A DNA stretch of 64,000 nt from Microbacterium sp. (GCA_031277945.1 JAITLK010000002.1:124001-188000), one strand, 5' to 3'; shown: positions 25,919 through 35,400, numbered from the stretch's first letter. The notes: generated by a model from the letters alone, not told the origin. Program-made: numbers and translations.

Positions 25919-28900
25919 ATGACAATTCCTCCCACTGCCCAGATGATCACGCCCGACCACGCGATCGATGGTGCGCCGGCTGTCCGCCGTGTGTTCACGC
26001 TCGATGAGGGACACGGTGCCGTCTCACACGCAGAGGTGCGCGCGACGGCGCTCGGCGTGTGCGAGGTGCGGGTCAACGGCATCCTCGTGTCCGCCGATCT
26101 GCTGACACCCGGCTGGACGAGCTACGAATGGCGCCTGCGTTACGCCACGTGGGACGCGACCGGGCCTCTGGCTTCCGCTCTCGGCGGTCCTGCGGTGATC
26201 GAGGCCGTGATCGGTTCCGGCTGGTACTCGGGTCACCTCGGATGGGACGGGAACAGCGAGGTGTACGGCTCCGAGCGTGCCGCGCTCGTGGAGCTGCGGA
26301 TCACTTTCGCCGACGGGCACGTGCAGAGTGTGGGAACCGATGAGTCGTGGACGTCCGTGGCCACCTCGACGATCGCGGACGACCTCTACGACGGTCAGCG
26401 CATCGACCGCAGGGTGGCCGATGACGCCCGGTTCGCCCCGGTGCCGCTGGACGGCGAGGGGCCCGTCCGGACGGTCGCGTTCGACCACGCCCGTCTGACG
26501 CCGTATCTGTCGCCTCCGGTGCGTCGACAGGAGGAGTTCGCCCCTGTGCGGGTGTGGCGTTCACCCGCGGGCGCGCTGCTCGCGGACTTCGGGCAGAACC
26601 TCGTCGGCTGGACGCGGCTCGCCGCGTGCGGGGAGCCGGGCCGGGTGATCACGGTGCGCCACGCCGAAGTGCTCGACGAATCCGAACTCGGTACGCGGCC
26701 GTTGCGGCGAGCGCGCGCGACGGATGAGTTCGTGCTGTCGGGCCGAGACGATGTGTTCGAGCCAACGCTCACCTTCCACGGATTCCGCTATGTCGAAGTA
26801 TCGGGATGGCCGGGTGCGGACGAAGAGCTCGCCGGTGCCCTGCGCGCGGTGGTGATCGGATCCGACCTCGTGCGCACCGGTACGTTCCGCAGCTCCCATC
26901 CACTGCTCAACCGCCTGCACGACAACGTCGTCTGGGGCATGCGTGGCAATTTCGTCGACGTCCCGACGGACTGCCCGCAGCGCGACGAGCGACTGGGGTG
27001 GACCGGAGATCTCGCCGCATTCGCCGAGACGGCGGTCTATCTCTACGACGCGGAGGACTTCCTCGCCGACTGGCTGCGCGATCTCGCCGTCGAGCAGGAG
27101 CACGCGGATGGGCGCATCCCCGTCGTCGTCCCCGACAACCTCAAGTACGAGAACACGGGAGCGCTGGCTGCCGTCATGGGGTCGAGTCTGGTGATCGCGC
27201 TCTGGAACGACGCGGCCTGCTGGGTTCCGTGGGCGATGTATGAGGCCTACGGCGACTCGCGCGTGCTGTCGGACCAGTACGCGTCGATGAGCGCACATGT
27301 CCGGCGCACGGCGGCAGCTCTGTCCGAGCGCCACCTGCTGGAGGGCGGATTCCAGCTGGGCGACTGGCTGGACCCCACGGCTCCGCCCGACGCGCCGCAC
27401 CAGGCGAAGGCCGACCCGGCCGTGGTCGCCACGGCCTGCGTCTACCGGTCGGTCGTGATCGCCCGCGACACCGCCCGCGTGGTCGGATGCGATGCCGATG
27501 CCGCGGAGTTCGACGCGCTGGCGGCTCGGATTCGAGAGGGGTTCACGACGCACTGGGTGCGAGAGGGGCGAATCCACAGCGATGCCCCCACCGTCTACGC
27601 CCTCGCCATTGTGTTCGGACTCCTCGACGACACCGGGCGTGCCGCCGCCGGCGCCAGGCTGGCAGCGCTCGTCGCCGATGCCGGATACGTCATCACCACC
27701 GGTTTCGCGGGGACGCCCTTCATCCTCACGGCACTGTCCGAGACGGGTCAGCTGGAGACCGCGTACCGACTGCTGCTCCAGGAGGAGTGCCCGTCGTGGT
27801 TGTACCCCGTCACGATGGGCGCGACCACGATGTGGGAGCGCTGGGATTCGATGCTCCCCGACGGCACGATCAACCCGGGCGAGATGACCAGCTTCAACCA
27901 CTACGCATTCGGTGCGGTCGCGACGTGGCTGCATCGTGTGGTGGCGGGCCTCTCGCCGGAAGCGCCCGGCTACGCGCGGGTACGTATCGCGCCGCGGCCC
28001 CCGGCCAGTGGACTGGACTCGGCGGAGACTGCTCTTCAGTCGCGCCACGGGCGGGTGGCTGCGGGCTGGAGCGTGACAGAGGGAACCCTGCGAGTCATCG
28101 CGAGCATCCCCGACAGGGTGACGGCCGTGGTCTCGCTTCCGTCCGGTTTCACCACCGAGGTCGGCGCCGGCGAGCACGAGTGGGCCGAACCGTTTCCGGA
28201 TGCGGTGACGGAGGACACGGCAGGCGCCGCGCTCGATGCCATCCGCGCCGAGCGGGAGCGTGATGAACGTGTGCTCGCGAAGGCCCGTCTGCTCGGGGGT
28301 GCGAGCTTCTGGACGACGGCCGCGGGGGAGGGCGTACGTGCGCTCACGCTCGTCGACGGGCCGCACGGATTGCGCTATCAGGACGGCGCGACGGATCACC
28401 TCGGCGTGAACGACAGCCGCCCCGCGACCTGCTTCCCGCCGGCCGTCGCACTCGGATCGAGCTGGAACGTCGAACTGGTTCGGCAGATCGGCGAGGCGAT
28501 CGGCCTGGAGGCCCGCGAGGCCGGTGTCGATGTGGTGCTGGGGCCCGGCGTGAACATCAAGCGCTCGCCACTGGGCGGACGTGGTTTCGAGTACCTCTCC
28601 GAGGATCCGTTGCTCACCGGCGTCCTCGGTACCGCGTGGGTGCAGGGGCTGCAGGGCGTGGGCGTCGGGGCGTCGCTCAAGCACTTCGCCGTCAACAGCC
28701 AGGAGACGGACCGCATGCGGGTGGACACCCGTGTCGATGCGCGGGCGCTGCGCGAGATCTACCTCCCGGCGTTCGAACGGATCATTCGCGAGGCGCAGCC
28801 GTTCACCGTGATGAGTGCGTACAACGCGGTGAACGGGGTGTTCGCCTCGGAGAACCGGTGGCTTCTCACCGAGCTGCTGCGCGACGAGTGGGGATTCGAC

Positions 28901-30439
28901 GGCCTGGTCGTCTCGGACTGGGGTGCGGTGAAGGATCGCGTCGTCGCGCTGCGCGCTGGGCTGGATCTGGAGATGCCCGCATCGGGGGATTCCGGCGCGC
29001 AGGCGCTGCTGGAGGCGGTGCGCGCCGGCGTGCTTGAGGAGACGGTGCTGGACAGGTCGGTGGCGCGTCTGGCGGCTCTCGCCGACCGGACCGCAGCAAC
29101 CACACGCGCGCGCCTCGATCACTCCGAGCACCATGCTCTGGCGCGCCGTGCGGCAGGTGAGTCGATCGTGCTGCTTCGCAACGAGCACGCCGTGCTTCCG
29201 CTCCCACGGGACTGCCGGGTGGCCGTGTTCGGTCACCTCGCCCTCGCACCGCAGTTCCAGGGCGGAGGCAGCTCCCACGTCAACCCGACCCGCGTGGATG
29301 AGCCGCTCGGACAGATCCGCGAGGTCATCGACGATGTCGCGTTCGCGATCGGGTACAGTCCGGACGGCGATGCGGTGGCACACCGTGACGAGGCCGAGGC
29401 GCTCGCCGGAGGGGTGGACGTCGCCATCGTCTTCGCCGGACTCTACGAGTCGGATCAGACCGAGGGGCGCGACCGGGCCGATCTCAGCCTTCCCGCGGCG
29501 CAAGTCGCGCTGATCCGTGCGGTGGCAGCCGCGGCACCGCGAACGGTCGTCGTCCTGATGAACGGCGGGGTGGTCGATCTCGAGCCCTGGCACGACGACG
29601 TGGATGCGATCGTCGAAGCGTGGGCAGGCGGGCAGGCCATCGGTGGCGCGATCGCCGACGTGCTTTCTGGTGCGGTCAACCCGTCCGGACGGCTGGCGGA
29701 GACGATTCCCTTTGACGTGCGCGATACCCCCAGCGCCTTGTCCTTCCCGGGAGAGTCGGGCTCCGCGCTCTACGGGGAGAGCATCTTCGTCGGCTATCGG
29801 CACCATGTCTCCACCGGTCGCGCCGTCCGCTACCCGTTCGGGCACGGTCTCTCATTCACGCGGTTCACCAGCGAGCTGGTGTCTGCCTGCGCGGAGGGCG
29901 CGGATGCCGTTCAGGTGCGCGTGCGCGTCAGGAACACGGGACCCGTCCGCGGCGCCGAGGTCGTCCAGGTCTATGTCGGCGAGGTCCGGCCCCGCGTCCG
30001 TCGGCCCCGGCGTGCTCTCGCCAGTTTCACGAAGGTCGAGCTCGACCCGGGCGAGACGATCGAGGTCGACGTCGAACTGGATCGGCGGACGCTTGCCTAC
30101 TGGGACGAGGTGGCGAATACATACCGCATCGACGCAGGGGCCTATCGGATCGAGCTCGGGCGTTCGTCGACGGACATCGTGGATTCCGCGGAGGTATTGC
30201 TGGCGGGTGACGCACCCGTCGTCCAGCCCCTGACACTCCTATCGACAGTGGGTGAGTGGTTCACCCATCCGGTCGTGGGCCCAGCGCTGCGCGGCGCCAT
30301 GGGGGCGGATCCGGCCTCCGAACCCCCTGCCGATCTCATGCTCGTCGCGTCGATGCCGATGGGGCAGTTCGCGCGGTTCATCGCCGCCGACATCCCCGAA
30401 GCGGTTCTTCACCACTTCATGGCGCTCAGCGCATCCTGA
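25919..30439 (+). CDS. GH78 alpha-L-rhamnosidase fused to GH3 beta-glucosidase
   Basis: A 1506-aa fusion. Residues about 1-760 form a GH78 alpha-L-rhamnosidase: N-terminal jelly-roll with NGILVSADLLTPGWTSYEWR, the (alpha/alpha)6 barrel with DCPQRDERLGWTGD (E357 is the probable general acid) and GATTMWERWDS (E640, probable base). Residues about 775-1420 form a GH3 enzyme: FDGLVVSDWGAVKD has nucleophile D1000, TEGRDRADLSLP holds the likely acid/base E1182, then a fibronectin-III-like domain and a C-terminal extension. No signal peptide, hence cytoplasmic. The usual first Ig-like domain of many GH78 proteins is missing. ATG 25919 has AGAAGGA upstream; ATG 25904 is an alternative. Expected products are rhamnose, glucose and an aglycone. 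Confidence 0.9.
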   Translation: MTIPPTAQMITPDHAIDGAPAVRRVFTLDEGHGAVSHAEVRATALGVCEVRVNGILVSADLLTPGWTSYEWRLRYATWDATGPLASALGGPAVIEAVIGSGWYSGHLGWDGNSEVYGSERAALVELRITFADGHVQSVGTDESWTSVATSTIADDLYDGQRIDRRVADDARFAPVPLDGEGPVRTVAFDHARLTPYLSPPVRRQEEFAPVRVWRSPAGALLADFGQNLVGWTRLAACGEPGRVITVRHAEVLDESELGTRPLRRARATDEFVLSGRDDVFEPTLTFHGFRYVEVSGWPGADEELAGALRAVVIGSDLVRTGTFRSSHPLLNRLHDNVVWGMRGNFVDVPTDCPQRDERLGWTGDLAAFAETAVYLYDAEDFLADWLRDLAVEQEHADGRIPVVVPDNLKYENTGALAAVMGSSLVIALWNDAACWVPWAMYEAYGDSRVLSDQYASMSAHVRRTAAALSERHLLEGGFQLGDWLDPTAPPDAPHQAKADPAVVATACVYRSVVIARDTARVVGCDADAAEFDALAARIREGFTTHWVREGRIHSDAPTVYALAIVFGLLDDTGRAAAGARLAALVADAGYVITTGFAGTPFILTALSETGQLETAYRLLLQEECPSWLYPVTMGATTMWERWDSMLPDGTINPGEMTSFNHYAFGAVATWLHRVVAGLSPEAPGYARVRIAPRPPASGLDSAETALQSRHGRVAAGWSVTEGTLRVIASIPDRVTAVVSLPSGFTTEVGAGEHEWAEPFPDAVTEDTAGAALDAIRAERERDERVLAKARLLGGASFWTTAAGEGVRALTLVDGPHGLRYQDGATDHLGVNDSRPATCFPPAVALGSSWNVELVRQIGEAIGLEAREAGVDVVLGPGVNIKRSPLGGRGFEYLSEDPLLTGVLGTAWVQGLQGVGVGASLKHFAVNSQETDRMRVDTRVDARALREIYLPAFERIIREAQPFTVMSAYNAVNGVFASENRWLLTELLRDEWGFDGLVVSDWGAVKDRVVALRAGLDLEMPASGDSGAQALLEAVRAGVLEETVLDRSVARLAALADRTAATTRARLDHSEHHALARRAAGESIVLLRNEHAVLPLPRDCRVAVFGHLALAPQFQGGGSSHVNPTRVDEPLGQIREVIDDVAFAIGYSPDGDAVAHRDEAEALAGGVDVAIVFAGLYESDQTEGRDRADLSLPAAQVALIRAVAAAAPRTVVVLMNGGVVDLEPWHDDVDAIVEAWAGGQAIGGAIADVLSGAVNPSGRLAETIPFDVRDTPSALSFPGESGSALYGESIFVGYRHHVSTGRAVRYPFGHGLSFTRFTSELVSACAEGADAVQVRVRVRNTGPVRGAEVVQVYVGEVRPRVRRPRRALASFTKVELDPGETIEVDVELDRRTLAYWDEVANTYRIDAGAYRIELGRSSTDIVDSAEVLLAGDAPVVQPLTLLSTVGEWFTHPVVGPALRGAMGADPASEPPADLMLVASMPMGQFARFIAADIPEAVLHHFMALSAS

Positions 30440-30441
30440 CA

Positions 30442-30485
30442 GCAGCATCGCCCTCCCGCATCCGGACACGGGAGGGCGATGCTGC
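30442..30485. terminator. bidirectional terminator between the glycosidase and ABC permease genes
   Basis: Perfect 17-bp stem (30442-30458 with 30469-30485) and a 10-base loop, between convergent genes. No T tract. Confidence 0.8.
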
Positions 30486-30492
30486 GCTGCAC

Positions 30493-32145
30493 TCACACCT
30501 GGAGGTTCTTCGTGCCGCCGGGCAAGCGCATCAGCAGCACCAGCGACAACGCCGTGAGCACGAGCAGCACGGTCGACAGTGCGGCAGCCGTTCCCAGCTG
30601 TCCACGGATCACCGAGGAGTAGATGCCCAGCGAGAGCGTCTGCGTCTTGGTGGTGTAGAGGAACAGCGTCGTCGACAGCTCGGTGATGATCGTCACCCAG
30701 CTGAGCACCGCTCCGGAGATGATCCCCGGCGCGAGCGCGGGCACGACGATGCGGACCAGCGTCCGGAACTTCGAGGCACCGAGGCTCATCGCCGCCTCCT
30801 CGACGCTCGCGGGAACCTGATACATCAGTGCCGTGATCGAGCGCACGGAATAGGGCACTCGCCGGATCATCAGCGCGATCACCATGATCACGGCTGTTCC
30901 CGTCAGCATCAGAGGCGGATGGCTGAATGCCGCGATCAGCGCAATGCCGATGATCAGGCCGGGGACCACGTAGGGGACCATCGTCATCGTGTCCAGCGTG
31001 GAAGCGAGCCATCCCCGCCGGCGGACGCTGAGATACGACACGAGCACCGCGACGACGACCAGGAGTGCGAGTGCCGACAGGCCGAGAGCGAAGGTGTTGC
31101 CGATGAACTTCCACATGTCCCGCGAAGCCTTGGTGTAGTTCTCCACTCCCCAGCCCTCGGTGAACTGTCCGTATGAGGTCTTGCGGAACGAGCTGCCGAC
31201 CACGACGGCGAGCGGCGCCAGCGCGAGCAGGACGTACACGTACACATACGCATGGATACCGATGCTGCGCCACATCCCGGCTCGAACGGGCTCAATGGGT
31301 CTCATCGCACTCATCGAGAACGACTTGCGGCCCGCGATCCACTTCTGCACCAGGAACACTCCCAGCGTCAGCGCGATCACGATCACGCTGACCGCCGCTG
31401 CGAAGCCGGTGTCCGTGGATACCTCGCCCACGGCGGCGTTGTAAATCAGCACAGGAACGGTCTGATAGCCCCGGCCGATCAGCATCGGCGTGCCGAAGTC
31501 GGCGAACGCGCGCACGAAGACCAGGAGCGAGCCGGCGAGCACCGTCGGCCACAGCAGCGGCATGATGACGGTCAGCGCACGTTTGGCTCCGACGACGCCC
31601 ATCGATTCGGAGGCCTCCAGCAGGGAGACGTCGATCGTCTTCCACGCCCCCATGAGATAGGTGAAGATCAAGGGCACGAGCTGGAGGGTGAGCACCAGCA
31701 CGATGCCGCCGAATCCGTAGATGCTCGGAACCTCGATGCCCAGCGCGCTCTTGAACCACCCGGTGATCATGCCGTTGTTGCCGAGCAGCAGGATCCAGGA
31801 GTATGCGCCGATGAACGGCGGCGACATCATGGACGCCAGGATCAAAACCTGGATCGTCCTGTTTCCGTGGACGCGGTACATGGTCATGAAGTAGGCCAGC
31901 GGGAAGGCGACCAGCAGAGACAGGATGGTGACGGTCACGGTCACCGCCAGCGAGTTCACAAGGGTCGTGTAATAACGCGCCGACGTGAAGAAGGTGATGA
32001 AGCCGTCGAAGCTGATTCCGGAGCCGTCCGTGACCGAGTTCGCGAGGACGTTGAGCAGAGGCCACACGGCGACCAGCAGATAGCCCACGGTGAGGACGAC
32101 GGCGACCAGCGTCCATCCGTCCAGTCGCCGTCCGCCGAACCTCAT
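30493..32145 (-). CDS. ABC transporter permease, fused double permease (FbpB/AfuB type)
   Basis: 550-aa membrane protein with two BPD_transp_1 domains joined in one chain, about 12 helices. The coupling-helix EAA motifs occur twice: EASESMGVVGAKRALTVIMP (about residue 200) and EEAAMSLGASKFRTLVRIVV (about residue 465). This duplicated layout is typical of the ferric-ion/AfuB and related importers. It overlaps the ATPase gene by four bases. No separate partner permease is expected. Confidence 0.92.
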   Translation of the reverse strand: MRFGGRRLDGWTLVAVVLTVGYLLVAVWPLLNVLANSVTDGSGISFDGFITFFTSARYYTTLVNSLAVTVTVTILSLLVAFPLAYFMTMYRVHGNRTIQVLILASMMSPPFIGAYSWILLLGNNGMITGWFKSALGIEVPSIYGFGGIVLVLTLQLVPLIFTYLMGAWKTIDVSLLEASESMGVVGAKRALTVIMPLLWPTVLAGSLLVFVRAFADFGTPMLIGRGYQTVPVLIYNAAVGEVSTDTGFAAAVSVIVIALTLGVFLVQKWIAGRKSFSMSAMRPIEPVRAGMWRSIGIHAYVYVYVLLALAPLAVVVGSSFRKTSYGQFTEGWGVENYTKASRDMWKFIGNTFALGLSALALLVVVAVLVSYLSVRRRGWLASTLDTMTMVPYVVPGLIIGIALIAAFSHPPLMLTGTAVIMVIALMIRRVPYSVRSITALMYQVPASVEEAAMSLGASKFRTLVRIVVPALAPGIISGAVLSWVTIITELSTTLFLYTTKTQTLSLGIYSSVIRGQLGTAAALSTVLLVLTALSLVLLMRLPGGTKNLQV

Positions 32146-33227
32146 CGGTCGGCCCGCATGATCGATGAACGAGTCCGCGCGTCGAAGATGCGCACGCGTG
32201 CGGCGTCGAGCCGGAGGCCGGTGGAATCACCGGCTCGCCACGGCGTGGGGGAGTCGGAGAACTCGAGGAACTCCACCACCTCGCCGGTGCGCAACTCCAC
32301 CTTCACCTGCGCGTGAGAGCCGAGGAACGTCTGCGTGAGCACCGTGGCCGGGATGCCCTGCGCGTCCGCCGCCACGGCTTCCGGGCGGATCGAGAGGATG
32401 ACCGGTGCCTCCGGGGTGCCGGGTTCGACGAGATCGGTGACATCGAGGTGCACGCCCTCCGCCAGCTCCACCACGCGGCGGCCGTCACGGATCACCAGGG
32501 GGCGCTCCAGGAAGTTCGTCTTGCCGATGAACTCCGCAACGAACGTGTTCGCCGGGCGATGGTAGATGTCGGCGGGGGAGCCCACCTGCTGGATCTCGCC
32601 GAGCTTCATCACCGCGATGCGGTCGGAGACGGCCATCGCCTCTTCCTGATCGTGCGTCACGTAGACGGTGGTGATCCCCGCCTCCCGTTGCACGTCGCGG
32701 ATCGTATCGCGCATCTCGACGCGCAGCTTCGCATCGAGATTCGACAGCGGCTCGTCCATGAGGAGGACGGCAGGGCTGATCACGAGCGCACGCGCGAGCG
32801 CGACACGCTGCTGCTGGCCGCCCGACATGGCTCCCGGCATGCGGTCGGCCAGATGCCCCATGCGCACCCGCTCGAGAGCGGCGGTGACGCGCCTCGTGGT
32901 CTCAGCCTTTCCGACCTTGCGGTTCTGGAGCCCGAAGGCAACGTTCTTGGCTGCGGTCATCTGCGGGAACAGCGCGTAGTTCTGGAACACCATGCCGATA
33001 TTGCGCTGCGCCGGCGGAGCGTCATTGACGACCCGGCCATCGAACGCGATGCTTCCGGACTCGATCGAGTTGAATCCGGCGATCATCCGGAGAAGAGTGG
33101 TCTTCCCGCACCCGGAGGGGCCGAGGAGGGTGAAGAACTCACCCTCCTCGATGGTGAGATTCAGGTCGGGGATCGCGACCTGGTCGCCGTACTCCTTACG
33201 GAGGTCGGTGAGAGCGATGTGCGTCAT
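32142..33227 (-). CDS. ABC transporter ATP-binding protein with TOBE domain
   Basis: 361 aa. Walker A is GPSGCGKTTLL, the signature SGGQQQRVALARAL, and Walker B LLMDEPLSNLDAKLR. The C-terminal third is a regulatory TOBE (MOP-like) domain, as in PotA/FbpC/AfuC ATPases. It energises the downstream permease; the binding protein is 21 bases upstream on the transcript. Stop and permease start overlap by ATGA. Confidence 0.95.
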   Translation of the reverse strand: MTHIALTDLRKEYGDQVAIPDLNLTIEEGEFFTLLGPSGCGKTTLLRMIAGFNSIESGSIAFDGRVVNDAPPAQRNIGMVFQNYALFPQMTAAKNVAFGLQNRKVGKAETTRRVTAALERVRMGHLADRMPGAMSGGQQQRVALARALVISPAVLLMDEPLSNLDAKLRVEMRDTIRDVQREAGITTVYVTHDQEEAMAVSDRIAVMKLGEIQQVGSPADIYHRPANTFVAEFIGKTNFLERPLVIRDGRRVVELAEGVHLDVTDLVEPGTPEAPVILSIRPEAVAADAQGIPATVLTQTFLGSHAQVKVELRTGEVVEFLEFSDSPTPWRAGDSTGLRLDAARVRIFDARTRSSIMRADR

Positions 33228-33248
33228 GTCAGTCTCCGTCGGACCGGG

Positions 33249-34295
33249 TCAGTTGGCGTCGAGGATCTTCTGGTACTGCGCGACGAGGTCCTCGCGGTGT
33301 GCGGCGACATAGGCCCCGTCCTCCTCGACCGTGGGGATCTCGCTGAGCGCAGGAAGGCCCGGCTTGTCGACGCCCTCGCGCAGCGGGCGACCCGCCGTGT
33401 CCTCCGCGATGATCGTCTGAGCCTTCTCGGACGTGACGAAGTCGATGAACGCCTGGGCCTGCTTCTCGTTCGGGCCGCCCTTGATGACCTGAGCGCTCGC
33501 GGCGAGGAATGCGGCACCCTCCTTCGGGTACACGATCTCGACGGGCTTGCCCGAATTGACGTAGTTGAGGGAGAGCGGTTCGTACGTGAGCGCGACGATG
33601 TACTCGCCATCGGCGGTGTTCTGCGCCACCTGCGACGAGGATCCGATGGTGATGCCGTTGAGCTGGGCGACCAGATCCGAGACGTAGTCCCAGCCCGCTG
33701 CGGACTCGTAGTCTCCGCCGACGGCCTTGAGCATGTTGGTGAGCTGGGCGAAGGCGGAGGAGGACTGCGTCGGGTCGCCGAACGCGATCTTCCCCTTCAG
33801 CTCCGGCTGCAGAAGTTCTGCGTAGCTGGTGATGGTGACGCCCGCCGCCTCGGCCTTCTCCGTGTTGACCAGCAGGTTCGACCCGTCGGCCTGGTACGGC
33901 GTCGCGAACCCGGTGCTGTTCTTGCCCGCATCCAGCATGTCTGCATCGTTGGCGGAGGTGTACTCGGCCCACAGGTCCTGGTTGGCGAGCGCCTGCGCGA
34001 TCCCGCCGCCGAACATCACGTCGCCCTGGGCGTTGGAGGACTCGCTCTTGATGCGCTGATAGAGCTCCCCGGTGCCGGCTGTCACCGTCTCCACCGTGAT
34101 GCCGGTCTCCGCCTCGAACTCGGGGATCAGCTTGTCGAGCATCTCCTCCTCGTTGGGGGTGTACAGCACCAGGCTGCCGCCGAGCTTCGTGTCGCCGTCG
34201 CCGGAGTTCGACGCAGAGTCGTCCGTGGAGCAGGCGGCCAGGGCGAGCGCGGTGACGCCGAGAACGGCCAGCGCGGATGTGGTACGGAATCGCAT
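33249..34295 (-). CDS. extracellular solute-binding lipoprotein (AfuA/FbpA-like)
   Basis: 348 aa, secreted as a lipoprotein: the lipobox is LALAAC, with Cys22 as the modified residue. The mature protein starts with an acidic/Ser-rich linker, then a class II periplasmic-binding fold with LVLYTPNEEEMLDKLIPEF and GTGELYQRIKSES. This resembles AfuA/FbpA and 2-aminoethylphosphonate-type binding proteins. AfuABC homologues import ferric ion or hexose phosphates. The start MRFRTT (34295) is favoured over 34313 because AAGGGA lies nine bases upstream. Divergent to a DeoR gene. Confidence 0.9.
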   Translation of the reverse strand: MRFRTTSALAVLGVTALALAACSTDDSASNSGDGDTKLGGSLVLYTPNEEEMLDKLIPEFEAETGITVETVTAGTGELYQRIKSESSNAQGDVMFGGGIAQALANQDLWAEYTSANDADMLDAGKNSTGFATPYQADGSNLLVNTEKAEAAGVTITSYAELLQPELKGKIAFGDPTQSSSAFAQLTNMLKAVGGDYESAAGWDYVSDLVAQLNGITIGSSSQVAQNTADGEYIVALTYEPLSLNYVNSGKPVEIVYPKEGAAFLAASAQVIKGGPNEKQAQAFIDFVTSEKAQTIIAEDTAGRPLREGVDKPGLPALSEIPTVEEDGAYVAAHREDLVAQYQKILDAN

Positions 34296-34349
34296 GGATT
34301 CGTATCCCTTCACTACATTGTGCGGAGAATCGACCTATCCTGATCGATA

Positions 34350-34365
34350 TGAGCGGAATCGCTCA
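34350..34365. promoter_or_regulatory. possible DeoR operator
   Basis: TGAGCG-GAAT-CGCTCA, a 16-bp palindrome with perfect 6-bp arms, in the 229-bp gap between the binding-protein gene (minus) and the DeoR gene (plus). It is 55 bases upstream of the binding-protein start and close to where its promoter would lie. Confidence 0.4.
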
Positions 34366-34524
34366 GAAAGTGAACATAGCAGCGATCGTTTCTCGCGGAC
34401 AACTTCCAGCGGACTTTCAGAATTGCGGGAGCGGACGCAGCGCGCGGACCGGTGGAAGCGCGACGGTCGGGCAGAATGAGCTTCGACGCGTTCGCGCCGG
34501 AGAAGGAACACATCGGGAAGATCT

Positions 34525-35301
34525 ATGACGCAGGCACAGCGCTTGACCCAGCTCCTCGACTTCGTCACGGAGCGTGGTTCGGTCTCCAACGCCGAGATCA
34601 CCGAGGTGCTGAGCATCTCCGAGGCCACCGCGCGGAGATATCTCGCGATGCTGGAAAGCCGGCAGCTGGTGACCCGGACACATGGCGGGGCGACGGCGCG
34701 GGGCTCCCGCATCGACCAGCCGGTGCGTGGTCGATCCGGAGCGCGTACCGACGCTCACCAGCGCATCGCGCGCGCCACGGCTGGGTTGCTCGATGGTGTG
34801 GGCACCATCGCGCTCAACGGCGGGACGACGTCCGCGGAGGTGGCACGGGCGTTGATTCGTCGGCGTCGTGGCATCGGGCTCGCCACGACGGTCGTGACGA
34901 ACTCCGTCAACATCGCCTACGAGATGGCGCCCAACGATGATTTCCACGTGATGATGACCGGTGGCCTGGTGCGCGCTGAGTCGATGGAGACGACCGGACC
35001 TCTCGCAGAGCAGGCGCTGCTCACTCTCGCGGTCGACGTCGCGGTGATCGGGGTCGGTGGCGTGGACGCGCGATTCGGATTCTCGTCGATGAACGAACTG
35101 GAGGCCGCGACCAGCCGGCTGATGATGCGCTCCGCTCAGCGGAGCATCGTCGTCGCCGACTCGTCGAAGATCGGCCGCACCGAGTTCTCGCGCGTGTGCG
35201 AGCTGGAAGAGGTCGGCGCGATCGTGACCGACGCGCCGATTCTGCGTCCGTTGCTCTCCGTGCTCGACGACGCCGGCGTCAGGGTCGTCGTCGCCGAATA
35301 G
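34525..35301 (+). CDS. DeoR/GlpR family transcriptional regulator
   Basis: 258-aa repressor. The N-terminal helix-turn-helix has QRLTQLLDFVTERGSVSNAE, then EVLSISEATARRYLAML and THGGA. The C-terminal sugar-phosphate-binding domain shows NGGTTSAEVARAL and the DeoRC blocks with GVGGVDARFGF and VVADSSKIGR. DeoR proteins respond to sugar phosphates, which fits control of the divergent ABC operon if that imports hexose or glycerol phosphates. The Shine-Dalgarno is GGGAAG. Confidence 0.92.
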   Translation: MTQAQRLTQLLDFVTERGSVSNAEITEVLSISEATARRYLAMLESRQLVTRTHGGATARGSRIDQPVRGRSGARTDAHQRIARATAGLLDGVGTIALNGGTTSAEVARALIRRRRGIGLATTVVTNSVNIAYEMAPNDDFHVMMTGGLVRAESMETTGPLAEQALLTLAVDVAVIGVGGVDARFGFSSMNELEAATSRLMMRSAQRSIVVADSSKIGRTEFSRVCELEEVGAIVTDAPILRPLLSVLDDAGVRVVVAE

Positions 35302-35400
35302 GCCCGCATTCGTTCCTCCCCAGCCGCGGATACGGATTGATCGGTTCGGATTCGTGAGGTCCCCGGTTCCCGGGCCTCGTCCGTCGATCAACCTCGGGGG

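Noticed and set aside
26561..29845. 1094-aa minus-strand ORF antisense to the GH78-GH3 gene
   Set aside because: Arg/His-rich shadow of a long GC-rich gene; no start signals and no recognisable domain.
25919..30439. Idea that the GH78-GH3 junction is a frameshift or assembly join
   Set aside because: The frame is continuous and both domains keep intact motifs on either side; no stop or abrupt composition change is seen. It should still be confirmed with reads.
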